Shown one piece after another: positions 11,401 through 22,150 of a stretch of DNA of 64,000 nucleotides. The stretch's first letter is position 1, and each line of letters starts with the position of its first letter. This DNA comes from Owenia fusiformis (taxonomy: Eukaryota > Annelida > Polychaeta > Sabellida > Oweniidae), in NCBI GenBank assembly GCA_903813345.2, contig CAIIXF020000004.1, forward strand, positions 15,323,196 to 15,387,195, in the 5' to 3' direction. The position numbers were made by a program, and so were the translations under genes. The notes under the pieces are model-generated. The model was not told the DNA's origin. It ran no database searches and saw nothing but the letters and a program-made list of their open reading frames with translations.

Positions 11401-14400
11401 GCCATTTTGAAATGAGCGGCCATTTTGAGAATCGGCTTTCGAGCAGAACTTCTACCCCCATAGGGTATATGTGTACAAAATATGAACAAAATCGGGCCAA
11501 CGGTATTTTGAGTTATTGCCCGGACGGACGGACCAACGAACGGACGGACGTACGAATGGACGGACGGAGGCGTTCCCTATATCCCTCCGAACTTCGTTCG
11601 ATGGGATAATAAATTAAATCAACAGGCAAAATCAATGGAAATCATAGATTTAACATGGAAAAGTCTCCAAAAACAACAGGCGATTTCATGAAAACAACAG
11701 TTGAAGATTGCCTGTTGCCTGCTGCTAATGGAACCCCTGTGAACTGAGAAGCAGGTTTTCCTGGAATTATGATTTCAAGATTCATTTGATTGTGGTGACC
11801 ACCTACTCATCTTAAGAAGATGACATAGCACTTTTTGGAAGTGTGATTAAAATACAATATACAGATGAGTGGTCATTTCTAAATCATTAATGAAATAACT
11901 TCAAACAGACATTTAAGCTATTTGGGCCTGAGGTGTCATTATGACTTGCAATGGAGTTTGAAATTAATTTGAGGTAGGATTAGCATAATTTGTCTTAACT
12001 CAAGTGAAGTAATTTGAAACTTTCAAGTTAATCTCCTAAAAGTTGGTATAAATGGTGCAAAGTCCCAAAAAGGTAGGGATGAGTGACATGTCCATCTTCA
12101 CTTCCGGTCTTCACTGTCTTCATCGACCGATTGGAGCCAAGTGAACAAAGATGAACCTGTTCAGGGTTCAAAAATTTCAATGAAAGGGGAAATCTTGACT
12201 TTCTCCCGACAATGACAACTCAACAAATAATCATCTCTTATGATCATCTCAAATTGGGGAATGTTTGGGGAGTGTATCCTCAATACTTTTACAATGTTTT
12301 TACAAATGGGGTATGAAGCTTTTCATATCCTTCATATTTATGTAATTAAAAATAGATGGAATCATTATCCAAAAAAATTATTTTGTACAAACTTACTTTA
12401 TTTTCGATGGCCCACTGGAAGGCACTGGGTGTTTCCATGCCGAGACGAGGGAAAGGGTTGTTACCACTGACGACGAAGCCAATTATTACAAGTTTAAAGA
12501 TACTAAGAAATTGTGCGATTGCAGCTTTCGGAGGAGCTGGAGGGTAGTTAGCTCCTTCAAACGTAAGCTGTGGGTATTTTTGTTGGAGTGCATGAGAGAA
12601 CTGCTCATACACCCGTTGGTAACCTCAGCTATAGCTGGAATAAAAAACAAGCAGGATATTACAGACATGTCTAACCAAACCCATCTGGCCCAGTTATCTA
12701 CTCCTTGATTCTGAAATGTTGACATAAGGAGTGGATAACTGGGCCAGACAGGTTTGGTTAAGGTACAGCTGGAAAATAACATTTTGGGAAAAATTTCTAT
12801 ACCTGCACATGTTATTTTTCTGGTACAAAATATAGTATGAGAATGAGAGCATGTGTTAATTTCCCTACTTTTTTCAGGAAAGTATCATTACATTGTCTTC
12901 TTTTCTTTTAAAGTTTCCAGACAACACACTGCTCCCCCTTGGGTGGGCCCAGAAGAAAAATTGGGCCCAAAAGAATGTTGGCCCCATGTTGGATCCTTGC
13001 GAAACTTAAAAACACTTAATAACATGGTGACGGTTGTGCGAAGTTTTGCAATAGATAGCATGTGGAAATTTTGGTTCCCAGGATAGATCCGCCCCTGATA
13101 TGTCACTCACTCACTGTCATATTTATATATGTTGGTTGAAAAATAAATAGATCTACAGTGCTCACCATAAAGAATTACTTAAGCTATGGAAATTACATGC
13201 TGTCGCACATGTAATAAATTCTTAACTCAGTGTATTCAGTGCTCTATTTTCTCCATCCTAGTAAGTAGTGTTGTCGCGATGTGCCATAATCGTACATCGA
13301 TGCATCGGCAACGATCAGTAGTAAACATCGATGCGAAAAAGTTCGAGAAAAGTGCACTGAAATACTGAACGCTAATGCACTAAAATATCGAACAGAACAA
13401 ATTAATAAGAGTACGCTGGTACATCCGGGAACATGAAATGAAAGTAATTTTTTTAGATTAATGGTTCATTTCGACTAGCTAAAACAGTTTTAAAGCGAAA
13501 GAATATCAGAAAACATCTGAAAATGAAATAAGATATGAAAAAAGGTAAGCAATTTGCGTCAAAATAAGATAAGAAAGGGCGATTTTTAGCAAATCAAATT
13601 TTTTTAAAAACATCGATGTTTTGTTTCAGACATCGATGAATCGCCAGAACCAGCTTTGGCGATGTATATCGCAATGTATCGATTAATCGCGACAACACTA
13701 CTAGTAAGTCCATATATTATTATAGTGTAATCCGTGTCCATAATGACAAATAAGAACTTAAAAATTTGAAGTGGAATTCACATGTAATGGTGACTCTTCA
13801 AATGTTGAGGTGATTTTGGAGCCGGATTACGCAGCAATGTGGATTGGCTCCCAGAATGCAACATGACACGTGTCAGCTTTCAAAATGCCATTCCGCCATT
13901 TTGAAATCTGTCACGAGTAAAAAAGGTTACCTGATGTTGCATTCTGGGATCACAAACATGGCGATTCATGAAAACATTCGTTCGATTTGGTAGGGATTTA
14001 TCCATCATTTGCAGGTTTGAAGCTTTGGATTCATTTATTGTGCTACTAAAGTCAATGTGAATTAGATCTATTTTTCTACCGCTTGGGTTTGAGAAACGAA
14101 ACTTAGAATTCAGCTCATTGTGACAACTTTTGAGGGTTGAGATTTATTTTGCACCCCACTTTAATAATCATGATAACAATAAGATAAATATATTTTTTTT
14201 TTTCATTGAGTTGTCTTTGGAAAAAAACTCCTTGTGACTGAGTTCTGGAAAAATGGCCACAAAAATGAAAATTTATTCAGTGTAAACTTACCAATAAAGG
14301 AATTTAATAGTCGGTCCAGCGAATTTCGACATCATCTTTGGAATCGGTATGTCTTTTTCATTCTTTTGAGCGTTTCCTGGTCTCGCTAAATCGTTCCATG

Positions 14401-14455
14401 TTATCAAAACAAAGGCACAAAGTACCACCAGGGCAGGCCAACCAAGCTCCGCCAT
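5472..14455 (-). CDS. SELENOT: Selenoprotein T (thioredoxin-like ER selenoprotein)
   Basis: Four exons on the minus strand: 14455-14292, 12634-12397, 6171-6084 and 5569-5472, all with GT/AG borders and matching phases (2, 0, 1); total 195 codons plus TAA, the same length as the human protein as I recall it. Exon 1 starts at an ATG with A at -3 and G at +4 and encodes a hydrophobic signal peptide (MAELGWPALVVLCAFVLITW). Exon 1 ends KFLY-TG and exon 2 begins with C, giving C55-Y-S-U58-G-Y. The UGA is selenocysteine in the family's CxxU redox motif; translated as a stop, the gene falls apart. Further family landmarks: YPQLTFEGANYPP, FLSIFKLVIIGF (membrane-associated helix), WAIENK, STGAFEITLND and PVWSKLETGRIPS. 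In vertebrates the protein is an ER oxidoreductase of the SelWTH family. Introns 1-3 are 1657, 6225 and 514 bp, the second packed with transposons. No SECIS was found by eye. Confidence 0.95.
5638..5840. mobile_element. MITE, CAGTGATCTCCCCAG family, copy 1
   Basis: About 200 bp in SELENOT intron 3, inverted relative to the TPT1 copies. Ends read CACTGGTCTCCCCA and TGGGGAGATCACTG. Inside are the family phrases 'cacccacttgaaaatgag' and 'attggcatattttgacca'. It ends 69 bp from the acceptor of SELENOT exon 4. Other copies: 25199-25382, 27049-27156, 37263-37439; a decayed relative may lie at 16110-16225. Confidence 0.7.
6514..8925. mobile_element. 2.4-kb TIR element with internal tandem repeats
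   Basis: Ends carry a perfect 18-bp inverted repeat GGGGACTCATCTCTAACC (6514-6531 and 8908-8925) flanked by TTAA on both sides (6510-6513, 8926-8929). The duplication could therefore be TTAA (piggyBac or Kolobok style) or TA with one more base in each TIR. Inside are three ~445-bp tandem copies plus a decayed fourth, marked by 'cgccatat' at about 6923, 7368 and 7813 and 'gacgccat' at 8213. No transposase frame survives, so it is non-autonomous. It lies in SELENOT intron 2. Confidence 0.75.
6860..8290. repeat. Tandem ~445-bp repeat, 3+ copies
   Basis: Recurring phrases in order: 'gaccccttaccc', 'ggcagt.caatt.acgccat', 'ctaaaacattgacatattg', 'cacgtacccctaaataac', 'ggttccaccgtcgattt', 'caatcgctaaaaatgtc'. 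Spacing is about 445 bp between copies 1, 2 and 3, then about 400 bp to a degenerate copy 4. All copies lie inside the TIR element at 6514-8925. Confidence 0.8.
9821..11739. mobile_element. CAGGGGTTTCA MITE interrupted by a tandem-repeat element
   Basis: Outer ends CAGGGGTTTC and AACCCCTG with a 6-bp duplication TGAACT (9815-9820, 11740-11745). The same MITE occurs at 30249-34130, also interrupted but at a different place. The pair shows the parent sequence: 'tttcactagaattt..cacaacaggc', 'aatggaaatcata', 'taacatggaaaag', 'gcctgttgcctgctgctaat'. CAG/CTG termini with a 6-bp duplication resemble the hAT6-type groups. Confidence 0.65.
9888..11607. mobile_element. Nested element with AAAATGGC-rich tandem array
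   Basis: Inverted ends ATCCCATCGAAC (9888-9899) and GTTCGATGGGAT (11596-11607) enclose about eight units of 134-150 bp. Unit landmarks: 'aaaatggc(g/t)gccattttt', 'ctac(c)aaaagtgtcat', 'cagtgtgccatgcttatagtattcacat', 'caaatatgaacaaaatcgct', 'acttttcgagttatagt'. The right flank is a GGACGGACG-type simple repeat. There is no coding frame; short frames crossing it are chance. Confidence 0.6.
12625..12627 (-). other. SELENOT: Selenocysteine UGA codon of SELENOT
   Basis: The minus-strand TGA (12627-12625) is the third full codon of exon 2, seven bases after the acceptor. It lies exactly where the family has Sec, between C55-Y-S and G-Y, and a clear homologous frame continues for 137 codons after it. 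Confidence 0.92.
12672..12760. repeat. Hairpin next to the Sec exon of SELENOT
   Basis: Two arms of about 35 bp (from TAACCAAACCC..TGGCCCAG and its complement CTGGGCCA..GGTTTGGTTA) around a ~20-bp loop, with one or two mismatches. It starts 37 bp upstream, in transcript direction, of the acceptor of SELENOT exon 2. It may be a tiny palindromic MITE. Confidence 0.7.
12785..12905. repeat. Dispersed repeat, second copy at 43225-43337
   Basis: Shares 'tatacctgcacatgttatttt', 'ctggtacaaaata' and 'cttttttcaggaaagtatca' with 43225-43337. No coding potential. The 'cttttttcag' in it looks like an acceptor but is part of the repeat. Confidence 0.55.
12922..13098. mobile_element. Truncated CAGGGGCGGAT-type MITE
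   Basis: The right end reads GATCCGCCCCTG, the complement of the CAGGGGCGGATC end of the complete element at 44081-44771. Both contain G/C tracts around 'gggcccacccaa'-type sequence. It lies in SELENOT intron 1. Confidence 0.45.
13266..13700. mobile_element. hAT-type MITE with 8-bp target duplication
   Basis: Inverted ends TAGTGTTGTCGCGAT (13266-13280) and ATCGCGACAACACTA (13686-13700) are flanked by perfect 8-bp repeats CTAGTAAG (13258-13265 and 13701-13708). Termini beginning TAGTG with 8-bp duplications fit hAT. Internal 'atcgatg' words repeat near both ends. It lies in SELENOT intron 1 and has no frame. Confidence 0.85.
13800..14115. repeat. Dispersed repeat, inverted copy at 24945-25175
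   Basis: Phrases 'attggctcccagaatgcaaca', 'gcgattcatgaaaacattc', 'tttggtagggatttatc', 'ctaccgcttgggtttgag' occur here on the plus strand and as complements at 24945-25175. The two copies therefore lie in opposite orientation 11 kb apart. Confidence 0.65.
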
Positions 14456-15133
14456 AGTGATTTTGAGTTCTGCATCGACGTGTACCAAACGAAACTAATA
14501 AGCAAGTTATTATTTCTCTACTTTTCTTGATATGTTCTCCTTTGAAATTATATACTACTATCAAAATATTTTGATTGAATTGATCTTATACATATTGATC
14601 TAATTAATATTTTTAATTGAATAGTTTCGTTTCAATATTCCAGAAAAATCTAAAAATAGGAACCGGAAGTTAAAAAAATAAAAAAAATAAAAATGAATTT
14701 CATTTACATTTTTCGCCATTTCATACCGATTTCGGCTTCTTAGGTGAGCAAATTTACAGATTTAGTTGATTTGTAAAACTACATTTGCTTGATTACCTAT
14801 AGTTTGTTGCATTTGAGTTATTTACACTCAATAAATGTACATGCAGATGAATCTATGATTCATTTGAATTTTCTGAATTTTTTAACTTGACATCCAACCA
14901 TTCATCACCACGTCAGTAAAACTATCATCTTAGATTTTGTTTCATCACATTTGATTTTTTGCCATCTAATGTTGACAAATGTCATCTCAGTGCTGCATAC
15001 TTCATACCTATTCCTCATATTTCTAGACTGCTAGAGATCTGATCTGAAATGCTGAACTTTGACATAGATATTTGATGCTGTGTGGGTGCTACACAAATTA
15101 TAAACCCTGTAGACTTGCACACATAAACAGAAA
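14456..15133. promoter_or_regulatory. Shared SELENOT/RHBDD1 intergenic (candidate bidirectional promoter)
   Basis: The two start codons are 678 bp apart and point away from each other. An ETS-type consensus ACCGGAAGT lies at 14662-14670. A possible RHBDD1 leader exon could end at about 14741 (cttcttag|gtgagc) and splice to ataaacag just before the ATG at 15134, but this is only suggested by site shape. No TATA box stands out. Confidence 0.45.
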
Positions 15134-18100
15134 ATGTTACCACAGAGACGCAGTCGTGGACAAGGAATGGGGTTGATGCTCCTGGCATTGCAACTGCTCA
15201 GTGTTGGCTTCGACAAAATCCCTCCAACTACTTTATCTACAATACTGGCCAATGTTGCTATATATCTCAAATTGTTCAGAATACCGTGGCTGCCAACATC
15301 ATTGGGAGGAGTATGTGTCAGCATAGTGAATGTATGGTACCGTCAGGAGTGGATGCGTGTTCTTTTAGCTGCCTTTTACCATGCAGATGACTGGCATTTA
15401 TATTATAATATGGTTTCATTTCTCTGGAAAGGACTGACACTTGAACGGAAGCTTGGAAGTGGATATTTTCTGTATGTAATACTTGTATTTTCTATACTAG
15501 TCAACGGCACTTTACTTGGGCTGAATGTGCTACTAGAGTACCTCCTCCAAGACCCAAGTTACGCAGGCTCCTGTGCTGTTGGATTTTCAGGTGAGATAAT
15601 ATTTCTGATCAATATAAAGTTTAATCATCATAACATTAAAGTTTTCAATACAAGTTAAATGTATTTTTTTTGTATATCTTCAACAAAGAATTAAAGACCA
15701 TCAATACATCTCAAATGATATACATATATTTATTTGCCTTTTTACTTTTAAAGTCTAGGGTATAATTTGAGTATTGATTTGATTTATAGAATGGTTGCAA
15801 TTTTTTACAGCTATTAATAATTACTTGATGGATGTATTTCTTGTTTGAATTGGGTTTAATTAAACTTTGATTTTTGTTGATGACATGTATTTTAAAAATA
15901 AACCAAATGCACATATGTTTGATCCTATTTACAGGAGTAGTGTTTGCGTTGAAGGTGTTGAGCACACATTTTCTTCCCCCAGGCACACAGCTTATCATGG
16001 GATTTATTCCTGTACCATCCAGGATTGCATGCTGGGTAGAATTAGTCGTCATTCAGCTGCTCGTCCCAAATGCATCTTTTACTGGTAATTTAATTGCTGT
16101 TTATATGGAGAGGTTGGCTGGCAGTGATCTCAGTTGCACTCAAACTAAGCTGGTGTGAATTTGAAATTAGGCTTGCACTCACTATTTGCACTCAAAATGA
16201 GAATGAAAATTTGCATATTTTGAATAACTAGGTTGAATGTTGAAATTCAATGAAGTTCAAGTTTTGATGATAATTATGCACCTACAGTGCTAGTATGAGT
16301 ACATAACAAAAACTATGCATGCTACATGACATATACTTCTATTTAGGGGTTTTATGTTATACCACATGTATCATGGGGCTGACTCAATGACAAATGACTG
16401 ATCTTTGGGGGTTTGCCAATGTAAAAGAAATTGTGGTAATTCATAAGATTGTTAATCTAATAGGGGTTATGTTGTTTGTTTGTTTTATGATTTTGTTTGA
16501 GTAACAGGTAACATCGCTCTTTAAAAACTCAGGAAAATTTTGAAGAAATAATCTTCAGTGAGTTTGTTTAGGGGAATTCACGAATGAACCTTTTTATATT
16601 CAATTATTTTTGAGCTGTTTAAAACTTCAACGCCATCCAACCTCTATGTGTATGGTGTATTGATATACATGTACATGTAGTTGAATTCATATCTAGTAAA
16701 TCATCATGAAAGATCATACACCCTTTGATTAAACAGTCAGTTCATTTCTTTAATTCTGCATTTATCCTGATGCCAGTGTATATGTTGATTCACATCTGAT
16801 TTGTGAGAAATACTATACATGTCCATTCATAGTGGCACCCCCCCTCCCCACTTCTACTTCCTCTGTCCCCTCCCCAACTCAATAGTCAATACTCTTCTTT
16901 GGCCATATAGATCTTAAATGTAAATGTAGAATGATGTGATCCAGTAGATAATACTTTTTTACAATTCCTCTTGGTTATCTAGGCTAGAGTTTAGATTTTC
17001 ATTGACATGTTTTTTATGCATTGATTACAATACATTATATACATATTTTCAGTGATGTTCCGAGTTGTAAGAAACTCTGAAGTTAATATTTTAATTAAAT
17101 TATTTTATTTATTTAAATTAACATTTTCAGGTCATTTGGCAGGAATACTTGTTGGACTAGCATTTGTTAAAGGCCCATTGAGAGCAATCATGGATTTCTT
17201 TGTACCTACAGGTAGGTTTTAATTTGATCTAATGACATACCCATAGGAATATTACATCTTCCTAAGCAGGTGTCCAGAATCAGTACCATTTTTCTAATCA
17301 GTACAGAATCAGTACCCCCTTCTTTCCCCCATGGAAATCATGTTTAACCTCAGAAATGACCTTGAAACCCAGTGTGACGAGAAAATCTGTCACAAAATTT
17401 TTCACTAAAATTGCTCTTATTTGAACAATTTTCATCCAATTTAAACAAAACTTGTTTTAGAATTTGTAGAAATGATCTCCGCCGTCTGATTTTACCAAGT
17501 TGAGCATCTAAAGTTGTATATGAATGTAGTTAAATATCAAGATGTGGCAAAAATGAAAGATTCTCTGGTTTCAACTGAATTTAGAGACTGGGATTCAAGA
17601 GGTTAAAATGGCAAAGATAGTCATTTTCTAAATTGATCATTAATTGAGGGAAGGGTGTTGAAACATTAGTAAGATTGTTGAATTAATTTTTAAATGTTTT
17701 TTTTAAGTGAATAAGCAAAGATAAAGATTTAATTTCTGAACTTCACTTTAACTAATATACATGTATTTATAATTGTAAGGACAAAACTTCTGTGCAAATG
17801 GTGAAGGCTCCAAGTTACTCTCATTCATTCTATTATGTGACAATATAATTGATCAAGTGATGAATAAAAAATATATGACTGCCTAATTTTTTTAACTGCA
17901 AACAAAATATTGAACTGGTGTATAATCTGTGACTTTTGAAAAAGTTTGTGTTCTTATGCATCTTATTTGATTTTAATATAGGTAGAGGTCATTTATTCAG
18001 ATCTTATACATATCATACCGGGTCAACTGGTCACAGTGGCAACACAACTGGTCGTACAGGCAACACATCTGGTCACCATGGCAACACAAACAATTACTAC

Positions 18101-19742
18101 AGCAACACTACTGGTAATTCAAACAACAGAAATCAAAACCATAGCAACCCATACTCTGACTTAACAGGTAAAGTAGCAATGATTTAAATATAGTTTGTCA
18201 GTTTTTGTAGTGTCATGGGCTTTCAATTAGAGAAAGCCCATGGTAGTGTTAAAAGCATGCAAAAATTAACTATACACCAGTTGAATCAAGTTGAAGTAAG
18301 TTGAATCAAGACATTGATTAAAACTATATAGAATCAAATGAAATACAATTACATTTCTTGAATGATACTGAAAATGCTGTTTACCAGTACAGTGTATTGC
18401 AAACCTCTAAACCTTCATTTGCCTCACCTCTTGATTAACCTCAAACTACATCTCTGCCTGTACATGGAAGTGGTACAGTGAAACCTGTATATCACTTTTT
18501 CCAGTCCTATTTTTTCCTCTCATTGACTCCCATGTTAAAAAAACTTGAAATCTGAACACCTCAAACATTGAACACTCATATTTAAAAAAATAACCTGTCT
18601 AATCTGAACACTTTTTACAAAATATCACATATTTCTTACAAATTTGCTCAAATATTTTTAATTTAACATTAATTTGTTCAATCAAAACTTTTGAACTTTT
18701 ATAGATGCAAAAACCTTGAAATCTGAACCCCTCCAATTAAGAACACTTTTAGCTGGTCCCAATGGCATTCATATTAAACAGGTTTTACTGTAAGGGGCTT
18801 CATGAAAAAAGTAAGATTTTTACGATTGAATGCTCTTCTTCTGTAGGTGGATTAAGTGAAGAGGCTCAGATACAGGAGGCAATAAGACGTAGTCAAGGTA
18901 ACGAAGATAGAGGCACTGACCATAGTTACAATGAGTCTGTGCGTCGCGAAAGGCAACAACAAACAAGTGATGATCAGTCTGGATTAAGTGATGAGGAACA
19001 AATGGCTGAAGCAATAAGACGAAGTAGAAATGAAGGTTAGTAAACTGATATTAATAGGGATCATGTTAAATTAAATAAAATACTGTTGGAAAGGACTATA
19101 AAGTCATGTAATGACAACTTAAAAATGTGGAGAATTCAGGTATTTCCATTCAAATTTTAGCTACCCTATTAAGTTGGCAGTCTTTTTATTTATTTTCTAC
19201 TTTTACGTCACCTGTGTAATTGGACATTCCCAAACAAACCCTAACCCTTGACATCAGGTGAAAATCTGAGGCATTGTTAGACCATATATCACTGTATCGA
19301 TTAAAAAGATGTGTCTAATTAGAAGTTTTAACAAATCATGTAAAACAAATTTTTTGAAGATCGTCGAACAATGCCCCGACTGTTTCTACCAATATCCCTA
19401 AGTGCAGTACCTTGGGACTTCTTTTGCACAGCTTTGCTACAAAAATGTCTGAAAATTCATTTTTGGTGAGGCAATTAGCCTCAAACCTGGCTTACATTCT
19501 GTATACTTTCTTTTGCAGTATCAGCTGGTGCAGATAACACAGGAGGTGTTCACCTCTACCCAACATTGCCATCTGAGATTGTCCCTCCTCCACAGCCTTC
19601 TGGAATTGCCCCTCCTCCCCCTGAGCCTTCTGCTCCATCTAAAACTCCACCAGAAGTACGGAAACGATTAAATGCAGAGGAACTGAGGTCAAGACGTTTA
19701 AAACGATTTGAACCAAGATTTGCGGAAAATCGTAAACACTAA
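15134..19742 (+). CDS. RHBDD1: Rhomboid-related protease 4 (ER quality-control intramembrane protease)
   Basis: Six exons: 15134-15590, 15935-16084, 17131-17211, 17982-18167, 18847-19035, 19519-19742; every junction is phase 1 with GT/AG. The product is 428 aa, longer than the ~315-aa human protein. Start MLPQRRSRG matches the family's short basic N-terminus, and HHADDWHLY-like AFYHADDWHLYYNM is diagnostic. The catalytic Ser is in GFSG (S152, split across exons 1/2) followed by VVFALKVL, and the catalytic His is in GHLAG (H204). Exon 4 encodes a Gly/Asn/Thr/His-rich linker. Exon 5 holds two ubiquitin-interacting motifs (about 294-308 and 338-352). Exon 6 has a Pro-rich stretch and ends with a VCP-binding-like motif EELRSRRLKRFEPR (408-421). 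The known role of the family is cleavage of ubiquitinated ER membrane proteins and hand-over to VCP/p97. Confidence 0.95.
18214..18242. repeat. Perfect 11-bp hairpin in RHBDD1 intron 4
   Basis: CATGGGCTTTC, a 7-base loop, then GAAAGCCCATG, starting 46 bases after the exon 4 donor. Function unknown; it may be a MITE end or chance. Confidence 0.5.
18476..18790. mobile_element. Mariner/pogo-like MITE, copy 1
   Basis: TA-flanked (18474-18475, 18791-18792) with ends CAGTGAAACCTG and CAGGTTTTACTG. Internal repeats of 'ctgaacac' and 'gactcccatgtta' are shared with the copy at 50400-50592. It lies in RHBDD1 intron 4, ending 56 bp before exon 5. Confidence 0.7.
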
Positions 19743-22150
19743 TTCAATGATGTGTGGAAAAGCAGAGTGGCTATAATGTGCAATGATACCAAAACTTAAA
19801 CCAAATTTTATCTCTCATGAACTCATTGTTCCTATTGACCACGAGATTTCATGGAATTCCTCTGTCAGTTACACTCCTCTCACTCCCCACCCCATTGATC
19901 CCAAAGTTTTTGAGAAAGTTTCTTTTTTGTGGGGACTAAGAGTGATTATTTAGTTCATGGCATTATAGAACTGTAGAACTGCATTACATTACTCATATTT
20001 TCTGTTTAAAATGGGAAGCATTTTTATGAGTTAAAAAATGCGAATGAAATAGATGCCAATATCCCCAGAAGGCAGAAATACATCCTTTGAAAACTCATAT
20101 GCCAGTTTTCCTTATTTTGATAGTTTTATCATATAACAGTGAATTTCCTGGAATTCCATACTCATATTTCTGTGGTCTTAGATAGATATTTCATAACATT
20201 GAATTTTGTGATACTTTCATATTGTAATATTTCTTGGTGTATAGTACTTATAATTGTATAAGTGCCTTATAATGTTGTATAATTTGCATCTTACTCATAA
20301 TAGGGCTCGGCATTTAACTCTGAACACATATACTGTAAATTGCTTTAATTTGATGGCCATTTTAGTTTGGCAGGAATCAAGTCTCCGTCAAATTTTTGGG
20401 AAAAATTCCCGGAACCTTAAGTCTTATATCAGAATTCTTTCTTAATAGCTCATATAAACAGCGCCTAATTAAGGCAATTTACAGTACTCCAATTAATGAT
20501 TAATTCGAATTATATATAACCATGGGCGTAGCGCTATTTTTCAAAGAAGTATGCCACAACCACATGAACAAGAGTTGAGTGAATCAAAAAATGAGCATTA
20601 AGGGGTGCTGGGGGTTCTCCTCCAGGAAAATTTTGAAATTTGGTTCTATTTGGAGCAAATTTGCAACCATCTGGTATGCCTGTGCGTACCCAGCGTACCG
20701 GGCGCTACGCCCATGATAACAACCTTTATATTCACAATTGGTAGCATTTGATACATGTCAAACCCTTTCCTCTGCAAATACACTTTGGTTTTAAAAAAGG
20801 TCTTGGCCTGTTGCCAGATTTTACCAGGGGGGTTCAATTTTCAAAAATTCCAGGGGTGTTGCCTGAAATCACGAAAAGTGCTGAATGGTGAAAACTCTCT
20901 CTCTCTATTGCATCACCCAGTTGAGGAGTCTTGGAGAAGGTGTGATCGACTTACCAAATTGATATTTACAGAAAATGGGGTTTGATCCAAAGTCTACTGA
21001 TGGTTTGAGTTTAATTTTGGTGTATTTTATGATTGAAGTTAGGCATTGAGCCCTTTTGATATCTAATAATTATTAATAGCACTTTACATGACATTGTATT
21101 TACAATTGTATTTTTGCCAAAAAGACAAGCTTATTTTGACCCAATATGACATTTTGATATAATCTTTGTCAATATAATATAATATAGGCCATATATATTT
21201 TGGCATTCGAAAGATATGTCAGATTTCGCAAGTGATCTTAGAAAAACTCAGTTATTTGTGTGTCTTTGTAACAATTTGTTACTCATTTTACATACATGTA
21301 TTTCAGCCATAGAAATCCCCCAAAATATTCACCAATTTGATATGACTGTTTAAATGAATAGAACATTAATTGTTATTTCAACTTCTCATAGTTTTTGCGG
21401 ATGTCCAAGGGGACACAATAATTTGAGACAATACCATTAGGTGTTTTGTTTTGTCTTAAGTTTTTCACTAAATCGTGATACCAAATTGTGTTAACCAAAC
21501 AAACTTTGAAATATGTTTATTGAAAATCTGCTCCTATTAGGTAATTTAAAGTTTCCACACATACTATCATAAACAATAATATCATGGCCTTTTAGCACCC
21601 ACCCACTGTACTAAACAAGAAAAGAATGAAATAATGGAATAAAGTGTGAAACAAATGAAACAGCATCAAAGGCAGATCTGTAAGAAGAGTCATAAGTAAA
21701 GGTGGCTGCTTTGTTTGGAAATGAGATAATTTATGTATGACTATCTCTTAATGATAGCTTTTGAGTAGTAGGGGCAATCTTCCCCTGAAGTTTACTTTTT
21801 GTACTCGCATTGTCGTTTAAAACTCTATTTTTATATATAGAATGAGGAAATTTGGATGAGCTTTAAATATACAAAAGCCTATCTGTACCTTCATTTTCTG
21901 ATTTTCTCTTAGAGGCAGGGTCAGTATTTCAATGTCCATGAAACATGTAAATAATAACATTTTAGGGGGGGGGGGTAAAGGGCTATTTGTAAGGTGATGA
22001 CCATTGATTTTTAGTTTCCTGGGTTTTTGTCTTCTGCAATTTCTGGTTTGACAGCCATGGTATGATTATCAAATATACTCAACAGACATGCAGATATGTA
22101 TAGTGAGAATTTGAAATGTGTTGTTTATAGCAGTAGCATTTTTTAATTTA
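19743..22150. other. RHBDD1 3' region and intergenic sequence
   Basis: No second gene is visible. A canonical AATAAA lies at 21638-21643, but such signals are frequent in AT-rich DNA. It contains the small MITE at 20521-20715 and a decayed 'gttgccagattttaccagg' repeat at 20810-20910. Confidence 0.4.
20521..20715. mobile_element. Small MITE, CATGGGCGTAGCGC ends
   Basis: Perfect 14-bp inverted ends CATGGGCGTAGCGC (20521-20534) and GCGCTACGCCCATG (20702-20715). The GGCGTAG core resembles the hAT-like element at 50239-51347. No clear duplication of the target could be read. Confidence 0.6.

Noticed and set aside
15711-16158. Frames around RHBDD1 exon 2 on both strands
   Set aside because: Only 15935-16084 is supported by homology and splice phases; the rest is intron read-through or antisense.
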